From UBA2137 sp963740205 (GTDB lineage: Bacteria > Pseudomonadota > Alphaproteobacteria > Micavibrionales > Micavibrionaceae), in NCBI GenBank assembly GCA_963740205.1, contig CAVUDD010000005.1, positions 186,001-250,000 of the forward strand: a stretch of 64,000 nt of DNA, written 5' to 3'. The notes under the pieces are model-generated. The model had not been told where the DNA came from and searched no databases. It saw nothing but the letters and a program-made list of their open reading frames with translations. Positions 16,480 to 26,569 of the stretch are shown in pieces. Position 1 is the stretch's first letter. Every line of letters starts with the position of its first letter. Both the position numbers and the translations under genes were made by a program.

Positions 16480-18240
16480 ATGGCACGTATTATTCCATCT
16501 TCACCAATAAGAATATTGCTCGGCATATTTTTATGTTTGCTTTGCAATGTCCCATTATCTACAGCAGATGATGCCATTCCCTTATACAACCTAAAAAACC
16601 TAGAGGACAGACCTGCACTCAGAGACTCTATACGTACCTATATTGATGATAAATACGCTGGGCTTGATGAAGAGAGTTTACCGCGCGCGCAGGCATTGTT
16701 TTTGGATATTGTGACTTCCCTTCATGCACTTGGATATTATGATGCGTATATAGAGCGAGTTCGTCCTGAAAGTCGACCATACAGTTTCACAATTTATCCA
16801 GGATCCCTTTACTCTATCTCGAGCGTTGCCCTAAAACGTAACAATGATTCAGTTCCGTCACCTGAATATTTACAAATAGATAAAGGCGAGCCTCTACTTG
16901 CAGAGCCGGTTTTAGAAACACAAGAACTACTTGCGGACAAAGAGGCTGATACTGGTTGCCCTTATTCATTAACTGTCTCTCATGGCGTCATTCTTGATAA
17001 AAATTCAAAAACAGGGGATGTTATTCTTAATGTTGATCGCGGGCCAGAAGCAGAATTTGGCGCGGTAAGCTTCGAAGGTGCACCCTCTGTTAAGGAATCC
17101 TACCTTAAAAAACTTGTGCCCTACAAAAAGGGGGACTGCTGGCAACCCAACAGGGTTGAAAGACTACAAACGGCCTATTTGAAAACAGGATTATTTAGTT
17201 CTGCTGATATTATAAGACCCGAACAACCTGAAGCTGACGGTAGCGTTCCCCTTATTGTACAATTAAAAGAGCGTGCTCATAGAAGTATAAAATTGGGTGC
17301 AAGCTTCTATTCAGATGAGGGACCTGGTGTTACTGCAGGCTGGAGACATCGCAATTTTTTTGGGGCAGCTGAAGAACTTTCTGTAGACTTGACCTTGTCA
17401 TTTCTTTTGCAAGAACTCTCCACTTCTTTTGCAAAACCTTTTTTCCTAAACAAGAAAAATACGTTTAGGGCAAATACATCTGTGGCGCGCGAAGACACAG
17501 ATGCTTTTGAGGAAACTCGACTTCAGGTCGGCTCTTATATTGATCGTGCGTTTTCTAAAACATCCAAGGGGTCTGCTGGGCTTGCCCTTGAGATTACTCG
17601 TCTTGATGATGGCGATGAACAAACAACATTTGGACTTGTCTCCGTCCCAACTTCTTTCACACAGGACAAGCGCGATGATAGTTTAAATCCTCATGAAGGC
17701 TATCAATGGAACGCAAATGCAACACCGTATTTTGATGTTCTTGGGGAGGCATCGCCTTTTACTAGATTGCGCCTAGGGGGGTCAACGTATTTTGATCTAG
17801 GCGACAGTAGCTTTGACCCTGTTATTGCTGTACGTGCAGCAGTAGGAAGTATTCTTGGAACAGGGCGAGATGATATTCCGCGCTCAAAACGTTTCTTTAC
17901 AGGAGGTGGTGGCTCAGTCAGGGGCTATGCCTATCAAGAGGCGGGGCCAGATGACGCCGATGGCGATCCATTAGGGGGACGTTCAATGGTGGAAATGTCT
18001 GCAGAATTTCGCTTCAAGGTTACTGATACAATCGGAGCAGTTGCCTTTGTTGATGCGGGTAATGTTTACGAAAATCTTTACCCTGACTTTAAGGACGGTC
18101 TCTTTGTGGGTGCCGGCATAGGCGCGCGCTATTACACGGGCTTTGGCCCTGTACGCTTTGACATTGGCGTTCCTGTTAACAAGCGTGATGAAGCTGATAG
18201 TGCGTTTCAAATATATATAAGTTTGGGACAGGCATTTTAA
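16480..18240 (+). CDS. tamA: TamA-like outer-membrane assembly protein
   Basis: 586 aa, the usual TamA length. A Sec signal peptide (ending ...LSTA) is followed by about three POTRA domains (residues 35-270) and a 16-strand BamA/TamA barrel. The conserved loop-6 motif is V-R-G-Y in GGGGSVRGYAYQ, and the barrel ends in Phe (SLGQAF). TamA in the outer membrane works with TamB to insert some outer-membrane proteins and support lipid transport. tamB starts two bases after the stop codon. BamA itself would be longer with five POTRA domains, so TamA is the better call. Confidence 0.92.
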   Translation: MARIIPSSPIRILLGIFLCLLCNVPLSTADDAIPLYNLKNLEDRPALRDSIRTYIDDKYAGLDEESLPRAQALFLDIVTSLHALGYYDAYIERVRPESRPYSFTIYPGSLYSISSVALKRNNDSVPSPEYLQIDKGEPLLAEPVLETQELLADKEADTGCPYSLTVSHGVILDKNSKTGDVILNVDRGPEAEFGAVSFEGAPSVKESYLKKLVPYKKGDCWQPNRVERLQTAYLKTGLFSSADIIRPEQPEADGSVPLIVQLKERAHRSIKLGASFYSDEGPGVTAGWRHRNFFGAAEELSVDLTLSFLLQELSTSFAKPFFLNKKNTFRANTSVAREDTDAFEETRLQVGSYIDRAFSKTSKGSAGLALEITRLDDGDEQTTFGLVSVPTSFTQDKRDDSLNPHEGYQWNANATPYFDVLGEASPFTRLRLGGSTYFDLGDSSFDPVIAVRAAVGSILGTGRDDIPRSKRFFTGGGGSVRGYAYQEAGPDDADGDPLGGRSMVEMSAEFRFKVTDTIGAVAFVDAGNVYENLYPDFKDGLFVGAGIGARYYTGFGPVRFDIGVPVNKRDEADSAFQIYISLGQAF

Positions 18241-18241
18241 T

Positions 18242-21200
18242 ATGAACAGATTAGGCAAAATCATTACAAAAATTTTATCAGGCGTACTCGTCTGTGTGTT
18301 TATGCTGGTATTTCTGAGCTTTATTGGCATTCAAGGTACAAGCCTATGGTTAAAGAGTGACCGCGGCGGTGCGTGGCTTGAGACACAACTTGCAAAATCT
18401 CTTAACGGGACGGGCTATAAAATTGATATTCGCAAACCTTCTTTCAGAAGTTTTTCCGGTGTCTCTGCATCTGAAATTCAAATTATCGAGGAAGAAACAG
18501 GCATACGGCTAGCACTTATAAAGAATGCACAAATCTCTTTTCAGCCGCATGCCTTACTGCAAAAGAAATTATCCTTAATCGTTTCTGCAAAAACCTTGAA
18601 TCTTGAAAACCTTCCTCAAAGCAATGAAGCACCCAAAGACACAAATCCAGAATTTCGTTTAAACTTGCCAGACCAGCTTCCTGACATCTACATAAAGGAA
18701 CTAGGTTTGCAGTCATTTAAAATTGATGACCTTGTTCTGAGCGATACTATTTTTCCTGGCGGGCTGCAGACGTCCCTAAACATTGAGGGACAAGCTAATC
18801 TTACTGCAACCAGCGCAGACATGGACTTAGATCTATCTCTTAAACCTGGTGAATCTGCACCATCTTATTTGCCACATAATCTAAAGCTTGTTTCCCAATA
18901 TGATGCAGAAAAAGAAATTGTCTTTATTGCAAAGTTTGATTTCAAAGGGCCTGCATTTTCAGGAGCCGCTAATCTTTCTCAAAACAATCAGGACATACTG
19001 GAAATTGATGCGGAAAGTAAAATTGAAAACGGCGTCTTAATTCATCCTGAACTTCAGGAAGGAAAGTTCACCTTCAATCTCTCAGGAAGCGAAGAAATTC
19101 TAAACGGACAATTACAAGGATCTGCAAAAATAGCAGATTATGACGCAAATCTTTCTTCCCCTGTTGAATTGCGTTTTGAAAAATTATCCCTAAACGACAT
19201 ACAAGGACAATTTGCAGAGGCTAATCTTGATGGGCAAATTGCTATATTTTTACAAACAGGGCTTACCGAAGGTCAAATAAATTTAGGCCTGAAAGATGCT
19301 TCACCACTTGAGCCGTTCATTGGCAATTCCATTTCTTTCGATAAGGCTTTGGCGAGTTTAAATCTTTTTGCAAAGAACAATATCCAATCAGCCAAGCTAA
19401 ATGTTACAGCGGATAACCTGAATACCTCTGGTGTTCAATTTGCCAAACTCAATTCGAATATTGAAATTCCCGATGTGATGAAACCGACTTCTTTAGATGG
19501 GGAAATTATTTTATCAAACGGAAAATACCAAGACGTTATTCTTTCAGAAATAAAGCTTAAGGCTTCGCCTGTCCCTCTTGCCGAGGGACAAGATATTCCA
19601 CAAAGCGCCAATTGGAATTTGAGTGTAAAGGGTAGAGATGCCTCAGCATTCAGCATTAGTGGCAATGGGTTAGCTTCGTATGCTTCGCCCGACTGGCAAG
19701 TCTCGATTGCTGATCTTACGGCTAAAATTGGAGCTGGCAATATTGAGGCAAAAGGTGAGGTAGGGTCGCAAAGCCTGCTTGTGAACGGAGAGATAACAAA
19801 ATTAAATGTTGCTGATATTCCAACATTATCTACTCTAGGTTTCGCACCAACAATTTCCAATGGAACCTTTGCACTTACCAACACGCTTGCCCAACCTGTA
19901 ATTCGCTTTGACGCGCAAGCCGCACCATTTGCTTTCCGTGAGAATAGTTTTTCTGTTGGTGGAAATGCACTTTATGAGAATGGCAAGGCAAGCTTTGATG
20001 TGACAGGCAAAGGCAAGGGAATATCGGTTTTTGAGGCGCAAGGAAATGTGCCGGTAACATTATCCTTTCTCCCTTTTGCCTTTGAAATGGGAGACAACGC
20101 GCCAATAAATGCAAAGCTCCAAATGAATGCGGAGGCCGCCCCTTTACTTGATCTCGCAAAGGCTGGTCAATATGAGGTGACAGGATCTTTAAGTGCAAAT
20201 GCGGATGTAACGGGCACACTACAAAACCCTGTTATAAATGGAAATCTCAGCTCAAATAATCTTTCGTTTTTTGACCCAGTTTCAAACATTAGATTACGCG
20301 ACATTGAGAGTGATATTATTTTAAACGGACGGACAATTTCTATTAGGCGCCTTACTGCCAAAGATGCAAATGATGGTCGTGTGTCTGTTGCAGGCACAAT
20401 CGGCCTAGATGACTTTACCTCGCCTGTGTTCAATTTAAACGCAGACGCAAAAAGTTATCACTTATTACAAGGGCGTAACTATGATGGTCATATTGATGCA
20501 GATGTCGCCATAAAAACAAGCGGTGATGACAACCATATAATATCTGGGACGATAGATGCTGATGAAATTTTAATCACTCTTCCAGACCGTTTCGGTAAGT
20601 CAATCCCTGAGCTCAATATCATTGAAAACGAACAAGACACAGGAGAAAGCATTCTTGATAGACTGGCATTGGATTTAACATTAAATGCAAATAATCAAAT
20701 TTTCGTACGTGGCCGCGGACTTGATGCCGAATTTGGCGGGTCAGTAGTTGTTACTGGATTTGCAAGTGCACCAGATCTGAATGGCAAGCTTGAGGCTCAA
20801 CGTGGGCGTTTTGATATGTTTGGTAAACGCTTCGAGCTAGAGCGCGCAATTTTAAGATTTCAGGGACGTACACCCCCATCCCCTTATCTTGATATTCTGG
20901 CTGTGACTGATGCAGATGATGTCGTTGGACAAATTGGTATTACAGGTCGTGTTTCAGACCCACAGCTTAAACTCTCTTCTGTGCCTTCCTTGCCAGATGA
21001 TGAAATTCTTTCTCGAATTTTATTTGGATCAGACCCCTCAAAAATATCTCCCTTTCAAGCATTACAGCTTGCTAACTCTCTGGCAGAACTCTCTGGAAAA
21101 TCAGTTGGCCCTGGGCTTGACCCACTCGGAAAAGTTCGCGCCGCAACAGGCCTTGATGATTTACGCGTGGACAGCACCGACGAGGGCGCATCCGTTGGTG

Positions 21201-21370
21201 CCGGAAAATACTTAAGTGACAACGTTTATCTTGGTTTTGAGCAAGGTGCAGGAGATGTAAACTCCACGGCAGCCACTGTTGAAGTAGAGGTTACCCCCAA
21301 TATTACCGTTGAGAGTGAGCTGGGTAATACTGGCGCCGGTGGTGGTGTTTCATGGGAATGGGATTATTAA
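18242..21370 (+). CDS. tamB: TamB-like inner-membrane translocation/lipid-bridge protein
   Basis: 1042 aa with a single N-terminal signal anchor (about residues 10-32), a long repetitive beta-rich region and the C-terminal DUF490/TamB domain: GKLEAQRGRFDMFGKRFELERAILRFQG, PDDEILSRILFG, ending WEWDY. TamB spans the periplasm as a hydrophobic beta-taco bridging the inner membrane and TamA. It is somewhat shorter than E. coli TamB (about 1259 aa), which is common outside enterobacteria. It begins two bases after tamA, so the pair is certainly co-transcribed. Confidence 0.92.
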   Translation: MNRLGKIITKILSGVLVCVFMLVFLSFIGIQGTSLWLKSDRGGAWLETQLAKSLNGTGYKIDIRKPSFRSFSGVSASEIQIIEEETGIRLALIKNAQISFQPHALLQKKLSLIVSAKTLNLENLPQSNEAPKDTNPEFRLNLPDQLPDIYIKELGLQSFKIDDLVLSDTIFPGGLQTSLNIEGQANLTATSADMDLDLSLKPGESAPSYLPHNLKLVSQYDAEKEIVFIAKFDFKGPAFSGAANLSQNNQDILEIDAESKIENGVLIHPELQEGKFTFNLSGSEEILNGQLQGSAKIADYDANLSSPVELRFEKLSLNDIQGQFAEANLDGQIAIFLQTGLTEGQINLGLKDASPLEPFIGNSISFDKALASLNLFAKNNIQSAKLNVTADNLNTSGVQFAKLNSNIEIPDVMKPTSLDGEIILSNGKYQDVILSEIKLKASPVPLAEGQDIPQSANWNLSVKGRDASAFSISGNGLASYASPDWQVSIADLTAKIGAGNIEAKGEVGSQSLLVNGEITKLNVADIPTLSTLGFAPTISNGTFALTNTLAQPVIRFDAQAAPFAFRENSFSVGGNALYENGKASFDVTGKGKGISVFEAQGNVPVTLSFLPFAFEMGDNAPINAKLQMNAEAAPLLDLAKAGQYEVTGSLSANADVTGTLQNPVINGNLSSNNLSFFDPVSNIRLRDIESDIILNGRTISIRRLTAKDANDGRVSVAGTIGLDDFTSPVFNLNADAKSYHLLQGRNYDGHIDADVAIKTSGDDNHIISGTIDADEILITLPDRFGKSIPELNIIENEQDTGESILDRLALDLTLNANNQIFVRGRGLDAEFGGSVVVTGFASAPDLNGKLEAQRGRFDMFGKRFELERAILRFQGRTPPSPYLDILAVTDADDVVGQIGITGRVSDPQLKLSSVPSLPDDEILSRILFGSDPSKISPFQALQLANSLAELSGKSVGPGLDPLGKVRAATGLDDLRVDSTDEGASVGAGKYLSDNVYLGFEQGAGDVNSTAATVEVEVTPNITVESELGNTGAGGGVSWEWDY

Positions 21371-21409
21371 GCTTTGCCTTTTGCCTTAAAACTTTCTATG
21401 TAATCTTTC

Positions 21410-23242
21410 ATGGCAGGTCAACTCTTACTCAGTCTACAGGATTTTTCCCTTACATTTGGAAAGCAGCCGCTTTTCGAGGATATGACATTTCATATTCGCG
21501 AGGGTGAGCGCATTGCCATTGTTGGTAAAAATGGTGCGGGTAAATCCACCTTGATGAAACTGATAAATGAGTCCCTTAGGGTTGATGCCGGAGAACGCTG
21601 GCAGTTGGCTGGCCTCACAATCGGTATGATGCGCCAAGATGTCAAACCAACACAGGGACAAACTGTGCGTGATTTTGTCTTTGAGGGTATTAAGGCAGAA
21701 GATGCAGATTCAGTTTCCTATCTCGTTGATATGGTTTTACAGCCCCTTGAATTGTCGCCCGATGCGTACACCACGAATTTATCAGGCGGACAGATGCGAC
21801 GTGCCGAGCTTGCGCGCTCTCTTGTTGAGGATCCAGACATTCTTTTACTTGATGAGCCAACCAACCATCTGGATTTGGAAATTATTGAATGGCTTGAGGG
21901 ATATTTGAAAAGCCAGCAGAAAACTTTCATCTGTATTTCACATGATAAAACTTTCTTGGCAAATGTAACCAACACTGTGTTCTGGCTGGACAGAAACCAA
22001 TTGCGCGTTTCACCAGAAGGGTTCGCAAAGTTTGAAGAGTGGTCAACCATGCTTCTTGAGCATGAAGAGCGCGAGCTGCGTAACCGTCAAAAGAAATTGG
22101 ACATTGAGCAGGAGTGGGCAAGTCGCGGTGTAAAGGCACGCCGTAAGCGTAATCAACAACGCCTTGAAAATATGAAACAGGCACGTGAGAAATTAAAAGG
22201 CGACCAATCCTCATTTAGACGTGTTACGGCAAAAATTAAAATCAGCACAGGTGAAACAGAGCTTACATCTAAAAATATTGCCGAATTCTATAATGTCTCA
22301 AAGGCTTACGGCGATAATGTTCTGCTTGATAGTTTCTCCATGAAAATTCAGCGTGGTGACCGCATTGGTATATTGGGTAAAAATGGTTCTGGGAAAACAA
22401 CCTTTCTTAAAATGCTTGTTGGTGAGCTTGAACCTGACGCTGGTCGCGTTAAGCGACGCAAAGAAGTTGAGTTTTCATACTTTGACCAAAAACGTCGTGA
22501 TTTAAATGACAACCATTCGCTCTGGAAGACATTATCCGAGGACGAAAATGACTATATTGATGTCATGGGCAAGGAACGGCATGTTTGTGGTTATCTTAAA
22601 CAATTCCTGTTCGACCCAGCAGAGGCGCGTAGCAAGGTCGCGACACTCTCGGGTGGCCAGAAGAACCGCCTTATGCTTGCCAAGGTTCTCGCCAACCCAA
22701 AGAATTTCCTCATTCTGGATGAACCAACAAATGATTTGGATATGGATACGCTTGATATGCTCGAGGAAATATTAAGTGCCTATCAAGGAACACTGATTGT
22801 TGTGTCACATGACCGTGATTTTCTTGACCAGACTGTTTCACAAGTTTTGGCGTTTGAAGGTAATGGGCATGTTGATCACGTTATTGGTGGCTATTCCGAT
22901 TATCTTGAAAAACGTAAAAAACGTGAGAGAGACGCAACTCATAAATCTAGTGAGCCGAAGATATCTCAAAAAGAAAAAGACAATTCCGATGAGGCAACAG
23001 AAGAAGCCGCAAAACCTAGCGCACCAAAGCTGACATTTAAAGACAAGTTTGAGCTGGAGCAGCTACCTAAAAAGATAAAAACACTCGAGGGTAAAATCGA
23101 GGAATTAACCGAAAAACTCAAAGACCCTAATTTCTATACGAGTGATCCAGAAGAATTTCTGCGTGCCACACGCCATCTTGAGACCGCAAAAAAAGACCTC
23201 GACCTCGCCGAAACAAGATGGTTGGAATTAGGTAGCACTTAA
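21410..23242 (+). CDS. uup: ABC-F family ATPase (Uup-like)
   Basis: 610 aa with two ABC ATPase domains and no membrane segments. First Walker A is GKNGAGKST with signature LSGGQMRRAELA and LLDEPTNHLD. The second is GKNGSGKTT with signature LSGGQKNRLMLA and ILDEPTNDLD. A charged interdomain linker and a C-terminal coiled coil (EQLPKKIKTLEGKIEELTEKL) are typical of Uup. ABC-F proteins act on the ribosome; Uup is linked to DNA branch-migration intermediates and ribosome-associated stress. There is no strong Shine-Dalgarno before the ATG. Other ABC-F subtypes are possible, but the C-terminal coiled coil favours Uup. Confidence 0.87.
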   Translation: MAGQLLLSLQDFSLTFGKQPLFEDMTFHIREGERIAIVGKNGAGKSTLMKLINESLRVDAGERWQLAGLTIGMMRQDVKPTQGQTVRDFVFEGIKAEDADSVSYLVDMVLQPLELSPDAYTTNLSGGQMRRAELARSLVEDPDILLLDEPTNHLDLEIIEWLEGYLKSQQKTFICISHDKTFLANVTNTVFWLDRNQLRVSPEGFAKFEEWSTMLLEHEERELRNRQKKLDIEQEWASRGVKARRKRNQQRLENMKQAREKLKGDQSSFRRVTAKIKISTGETELTSKNIAEFYNVSKAYGDNVLLDSFSMKIQRGDRIGILGKNGSGKTTFLKMLVGELEPDAGRVKRRKEVEFSYFDQKRRDLNDNHSLWKTLSEDENDYIDVMGKERHVCGYLKQFLFDPAEARSKVATLSGGQKNRLMLAKVLANPKNFLILDEPTNDLDMDTLDMLEEILSAYQGTLIVVSHDRDFLDQTVSQVLAFEGNGHVDHVIGGYSDYLEKRKKRERDATHKSSEPKISQKEKDNSDEATEEAAKPSAPKLTFKDKFELEQLPKKIKTLEGKIEELTEKLKDPNFYTSDPEEFLRATRHLETAKKDLDLAETRWLELGST

Positions 23243-23299
23243 AAAGCATTCCTATTTTCCAGTATTTAAATAGTTACATTTCACTTCTCATAAAAATTC

Positions 23300-23944
23300 G
23301 TGCAGAATAACCTCATGCGCACCGACTCACCTCAAAAAGAAAAATGTTTTCTGACCGCGAGAGGATTAATTTCTTTTTGTGTTCTTATTTTAACATTTTT
23401 AATTATGTCGGTTTTGAACGGAGCACTTCTTGCTGCGGGTATTCCACCAGCCTTTGAAGGTTTTATAACCGTCACCTTTTCCCTTTTGCCCATATTGATG
23501 ATTTTAACATGGATATCGTTCACATGGAGATGGCCCAATATTTTCTGGCTTGCCATGCCACTGACCGTTGCAACCTTCTTGATGTTGTTCCTTTATGAAT
23601 ATATCTGGGTACCGAAATACGACAGCACCAAATACAGTAATCAATATTTAGAAATTATGAAGCAGTCCGACCAAAGCTGGACTTGTGAAAATAGCTGGAT
23701 TGTAGCGCGTGTTCCTGCTCAGTCCGAGAGCCAAACAATCTGGCGCTATATTTTGCTTTCGGGCGATAGAACAGAACCACCCTATGGGCTTGCAACAGAT
23801 TTGGGAGCAGGACAATTTGAAATTGCGCGTCATCAAGATGAGGGGCTAAAAAACAAATTAAGAGAAAAGCTCCGCACCTGTGAAGGTGAAGAACTTACTC
23901 TTATCAAAAATCTTTATTTTGAAACTTTGCCAAAACAAAATTAG
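23300..23944 (+). CDS. Unknown membrane protein
   Basis: I do not recognise the family. It has up to three N-terminal membrane segments (LISFCVLILTFLIMSVLNGA, ITVTFSLLPILMILTWISF, IFWLAMPLTVATFLMLFLYEY) and then a soluble domain of about 110 residues containing two cysteines (WTCENSW, LRTCEGEEL) that could pair in the periplasm. The frame starts at GTG 23300; ATG at 23315 is equally plausible, and neither has a clear Shine-Dalgarno. It sits after the ABC-F gene and converges on the flavin-binding protein gene with a 4-base overlap. Confidence 0.6.
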   Translation: MQNNLMRTDSPQKEKCFLTARGLISFCVLILTFLIMSVLNGALLAAGIPPAFEGFITVTFSLLPILMILTWISFTWRWPNIFWLAMPLTVATFLMLFLYEYIWVPKYDSTKYSNQYLEIMKQSDQSWTCENSWIVARVPAQSESQTIWRYILLSGDRTEPPYGLATDLGAGQFEIARHQDEGLKNKLREKLRTCEGEELTLIKNLYFETLPKQN

Positions 23945-24423
23945 CCGTATTTTTTATTCTTACCCATATTGGGCTCTGCGTCGGTTACATTTGCTCTTAT
24001 AATCTCGAAAAGCTGTAACATCTTATTTTTATCCGTATCCCAGCTTTCAGCTTGTTCAACTGTGATTTCGATTAAGGCTACATTGTCACTTTCTTTACCT
24101 TCAGGAAACCAGGCACCCACGAAAGGATTCCAGAATTTGTTAATCAAATCTTTGTCCTTTGTCATCTTGGCCTTACCACTAATTGAGATATAAGCCTCGT
24201 CACTGATGTCTGAAAAATTCAAATTAATATTAGGATTATTGGAAATTTCATCCGCTTTTCCCTCGTGACTATCAGTAAAAAACCACAATTTCCCATCAAA
24301 TTCATCTTGAGTGATGTGCATAGGGCGCGAGCGTAATGTTCCTTCGTCATTTGTAACCAACATGCCCACTTTAATATCTTTTATATATTGCCACAGCTCT
24401 TCGGCTTGTTCTCTGTTTATCAC
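23941..24423 (-). CDS. Pyridoxamine 5'-phosphate oxidase-like flavin-binding protein
   Basis: 160 aa with a split-barrel flavin fold resembling general stress protein 26: IKVGMLVTNDEGTLRSRPMHI, GKLWFFTDSHEGKADEI, NPNINLNFSDISDEAYISISGKA, and AWFPEGKESDNVALIEI. Members bind FMN or F420, and most have no proved reaction. The GTG start at 24423 is supported by AAGGAG about 9 bases upstream. It is encoded divergently from the radical SAM gene and is probably a single-gene unit. True PdxH activity is unlikely because the short family lacks the PdxH C-terminal region. Confidence 0.82.
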   Translation of the reverse strand: MINREQAEELWQYIKDIKVGMLVTNDEGTLRSRPMHITQDEFDGKLWFFTDSHEGKADEISNNPNINLNFSDISDEAYISISGKAKMTKDKDLINKFWNPFVGAWFPEGKESDNVALIEITVEQAESWDTDKNKMLQLFEIIRANVTDAEPNMGKNKKYG

Positions 24424-24543
24424 TTTACTTCTCCTTTTAATGTTCTTTTTAACAACGGCTGAGCTACAAAGCAGTTCCTTTTCTTTTCTACTGTTCTTAA
24501 TTTGTTCTTTACATGGAACAAAACAAGAATTATTATATTAGTT

Positions 24544-25773
24544 ATGTCTGATAAAATGGAAACAAAGTTAGAAATTCTTGCTGACGCTGCAAAATATGAT
24601 GCCTCATGTGCCTCAGGCACGGCTGGCAAACGCGCGCCTAAAAAAGGCAGTAATGAGATTGGCTCTCTAACAGGCGGCACAGGGATTTGCCATAGCTTTA
24701 CGCCAGATGGTCGCTGTATTTCCCTACTCAAAATCCTTATGACCAATTATTGCATTTATGATTGTCATTATTGTATCAACCGTGTCTCTAGTAATGTTCG
24801 CAGGGCGCGTTTCAAAGTCGATGAAGTGGTTGAACTGACCCTGAATTTCTATAAACGCAATTATATCGAAGGGCTGTTCCTGAGTTCTGGAATTATCAAA
24901 GATCCTGATTACACAATGGAGAGCATGGTAAGGATTGCAAAGTCCCTCCGTTTAGAACACGGATTTCGAGGATACATACACCTAAAAACCATTCCCAATG
25001 CATCTCCCCATTTGCAAGAAGAGGCCGGTCTTTATGCCGACCGTCTAAGCATTAATATCGAAATGCCTACTGAGGAGTCGCTTAAGAAATATGCCCCAGA
25101 AAAAAAATTAACGGATATTACCAATTCTATGGGGCGCATCAGAGAAAGAATAAGCGAGTCCAAATCAGAAAAGCGCGCTCCTAAATTTGCACGTGGCGGA
25201 CAAAGTACGCAAATGGTCATTGGTGCAGATGATACAAATGATGCGAAAATTTTGAACACGAGTAGCGGGTTGTATCAAAAGCAAAGACTACGACGAGTTT
25301 ATTATTCTGCCTTTAGCCCTATCCCTGATGCGAGCAAAATACTGCCTCTCAAACCAGCCCCACTGATAAGGGAGCACCGTCTTTATCAGGCTGATTGGCT
25401 TATGCGTTTTTATGAGTTTAAAGTGGAAGATATTTTACAAGGCACCAATGACGATATGCTTGACCTCACACTTGATCCAAAAATGGCTTGGGCATTACGC
25501 AACCGACATTTGTTTCCCGTTGATCTCAACAAGGCGGATAAACACATGCTATTGCGCGTTCCTGGTTTGGGCACTAAAAATGTTGGAAAAATTCTTTATA
25601 TCCGTAAATTTGCCTCCATAACGTGGCATGATTTGGTGAAATTACGTGTTCAGCTTTCTAAAATAAAACCCTTTATTACAGTACGAGATTACAAGCCTTC
25701 TCTGACACTTCTAGACAGTGCTTTTTTGACAAAAGATATGCAACAGGTCGAGCAAATGGATTTATTTGCATGA
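24544..25773 (+). CDS. Radical SAM protein linked to DNA repair (TIGR03916-type)
   Basis: 409 aa. The radical SAM 4Fe-4S motif C-x3-C-x2-C is in NYCIYDCHYC. The N-terminus has the family segment YDASCASGT, and the C-terminus has a helix-hairpin-helix DNA-binding motif (VDLNKADKHMLLRVPGLGTKN). This matches the putative DNA modification/repair radical SAM family that is usually paired with a DUF4130/uracil-DNA-glycosylase-like partner. The partner gene follows with a 4-base overlap (ATGA). An upstream in-frame start at 24502 is possible, but ATG 24544 begins the conserved region. Substrate is unknown. Confidence 0.88.
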   Translation: MSDKMETKLEILADAAKYDASCASGTAGKRAPKKGSNEIGSLTGGTGICHSFTPDGRCISLLKILMTNYCIYDCHYCINRVSSNVRRARFKVDEVVELTLNFYKRNYIEGLFLSSGIIKDPDYTMESMVRIAKSLRLEHGFRGYIHLKTIPNASPHLQEEAGLYADRLSINIEMPTEESLKKYAPEKKLTDITNSMGRIRERISESKSEKRAPKFARGGQSTQMVIGADDTNDAKILNTSSGLYQKQRLRRVYYSAFSPIPDASKILPLKPAPLIREHRLYQADWLMRFYEFKVEDILQGTNDDMLDLTLDPKMAWALRNRHLFPVDLNKADKHMLLRVPGLGTKNVGKILYIRKFASITWHDLVKLRVQLSKIKPFITVRDYKPSLTLLDSAFLTKDMQQVEQMDLFA

Positions 25774-26567
25774 AAACTATACGCATAAAAACTTGCCCAG
25801 GATTTTCCGAATGGCGGGATGCGGCACGCAATTGCCTATTAGCTAATCTCCCTCCTGATAAGGTGCTGTGGCTAGATAAAGTATTGGATAATCAGAATGA
25901 TTTATTTGCATCAATGGATGCGCCCCAAGAGGTGAAATCAAATGAAAGAATTTCCATTCCAAAATCTTTTATTGAAAAGGCTTCGGTAGCCATTTGTTAC
26001 AAGTCTGATAATCGTTTTGATTTTCTCTATCGAGTTCTATGGCGGTTGGTTCACGAGGACAAACACCTCCTCCTTAAGATTACAGATGATGATGTTATTC
26101 GTTTAGGTCGCATGATTAAGGCGGTACATAGAGACGCCTACAAAATTAAAGCCTTTCTTCGTTTCAGGGAAATAAATGACAGCGACAACGACTCTCTCTT
26201 CATTGCCTGGTACGAACCCGAGCATTACTCGCTTGAATTACCTCTGCAGTTTTTTAAAACACGTTTTGCCAATATGAAATGGGCAATTCTTACACCCTAC
26301 AAGGCTGCCTATTGGGACAAAGAGAGTTTACGTTTTCATGATAATCCTGACCCTTCTCTATACCCGCAAGACGATAAATTTGAAAATTATTGGTGTACGT
26401 ATTACGCCTCTATTTTCAATCCAGCGCGCGTTAAAAAACAGGCGATGCTCAATCAGATGCCTAAGAAATATTGGAAAAACATGCCTGAGACAAAGTTGAT
26501 TGAAGATCTCTTGCAGGGCTCACATAAACGTGTAACCTCTATGTTAGAAATGCAAGAAAAGGACTAG
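25770..26567 (+). CDS. DUF4130 (TIGR03915-type) DNA-metabolism protein, partner of the radical SAM protein
   Basis: 265 aa. The conserved core is FLYRVLWRLVHEDKHLLLKI, IKAVHRDAYKIKAFLRFRE, AWYEPEHYSLE and a W-rich segment NMKWAILTPYKAAYWD, ending MPKKYWKNMPE. In many proteobacteria this domain is fused to a family-4-like uracil-DNA-glycosylase domain with an iron-sulfur cluster; here the protein stops after DUF4130. It overlaps the radical SAM gene by four bases, so the pair is translationally coupled. The joint reaction is not established. Confidence 0.85.
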   Translation: MKTIRIKTCPGFSEWRDAARNCLLANLPPDKVLWLDKVLDNQNDLFASMDAPQEVKSNERISIPKSFIEKASVAICYKSDNRFDFLYRVLWRLVHEDKHLLLKITDDDVIRLGRMIKAVHRDAYKIKAFLRFREINDSDNDSLFIAWYEPEHYSLELPLQFFKTRFANMKWAILTPYKAAYWDKESLRFHDNPDPSLYPQDDKFENYWCTYYASIFNPARVKKQAMLNQMPKKYWKNMPETKLIEDLLQGSHKRVTSMLEMQEKD

Positions 26568-26569
26568 CC

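Noticed and set aside
16480..18240. BamA instead of TamA
   Set aside because: The protein has about three POTRA domains and 586 residues, and tamB follows; BamA would be longer with five POTRA domains and different neighbours.
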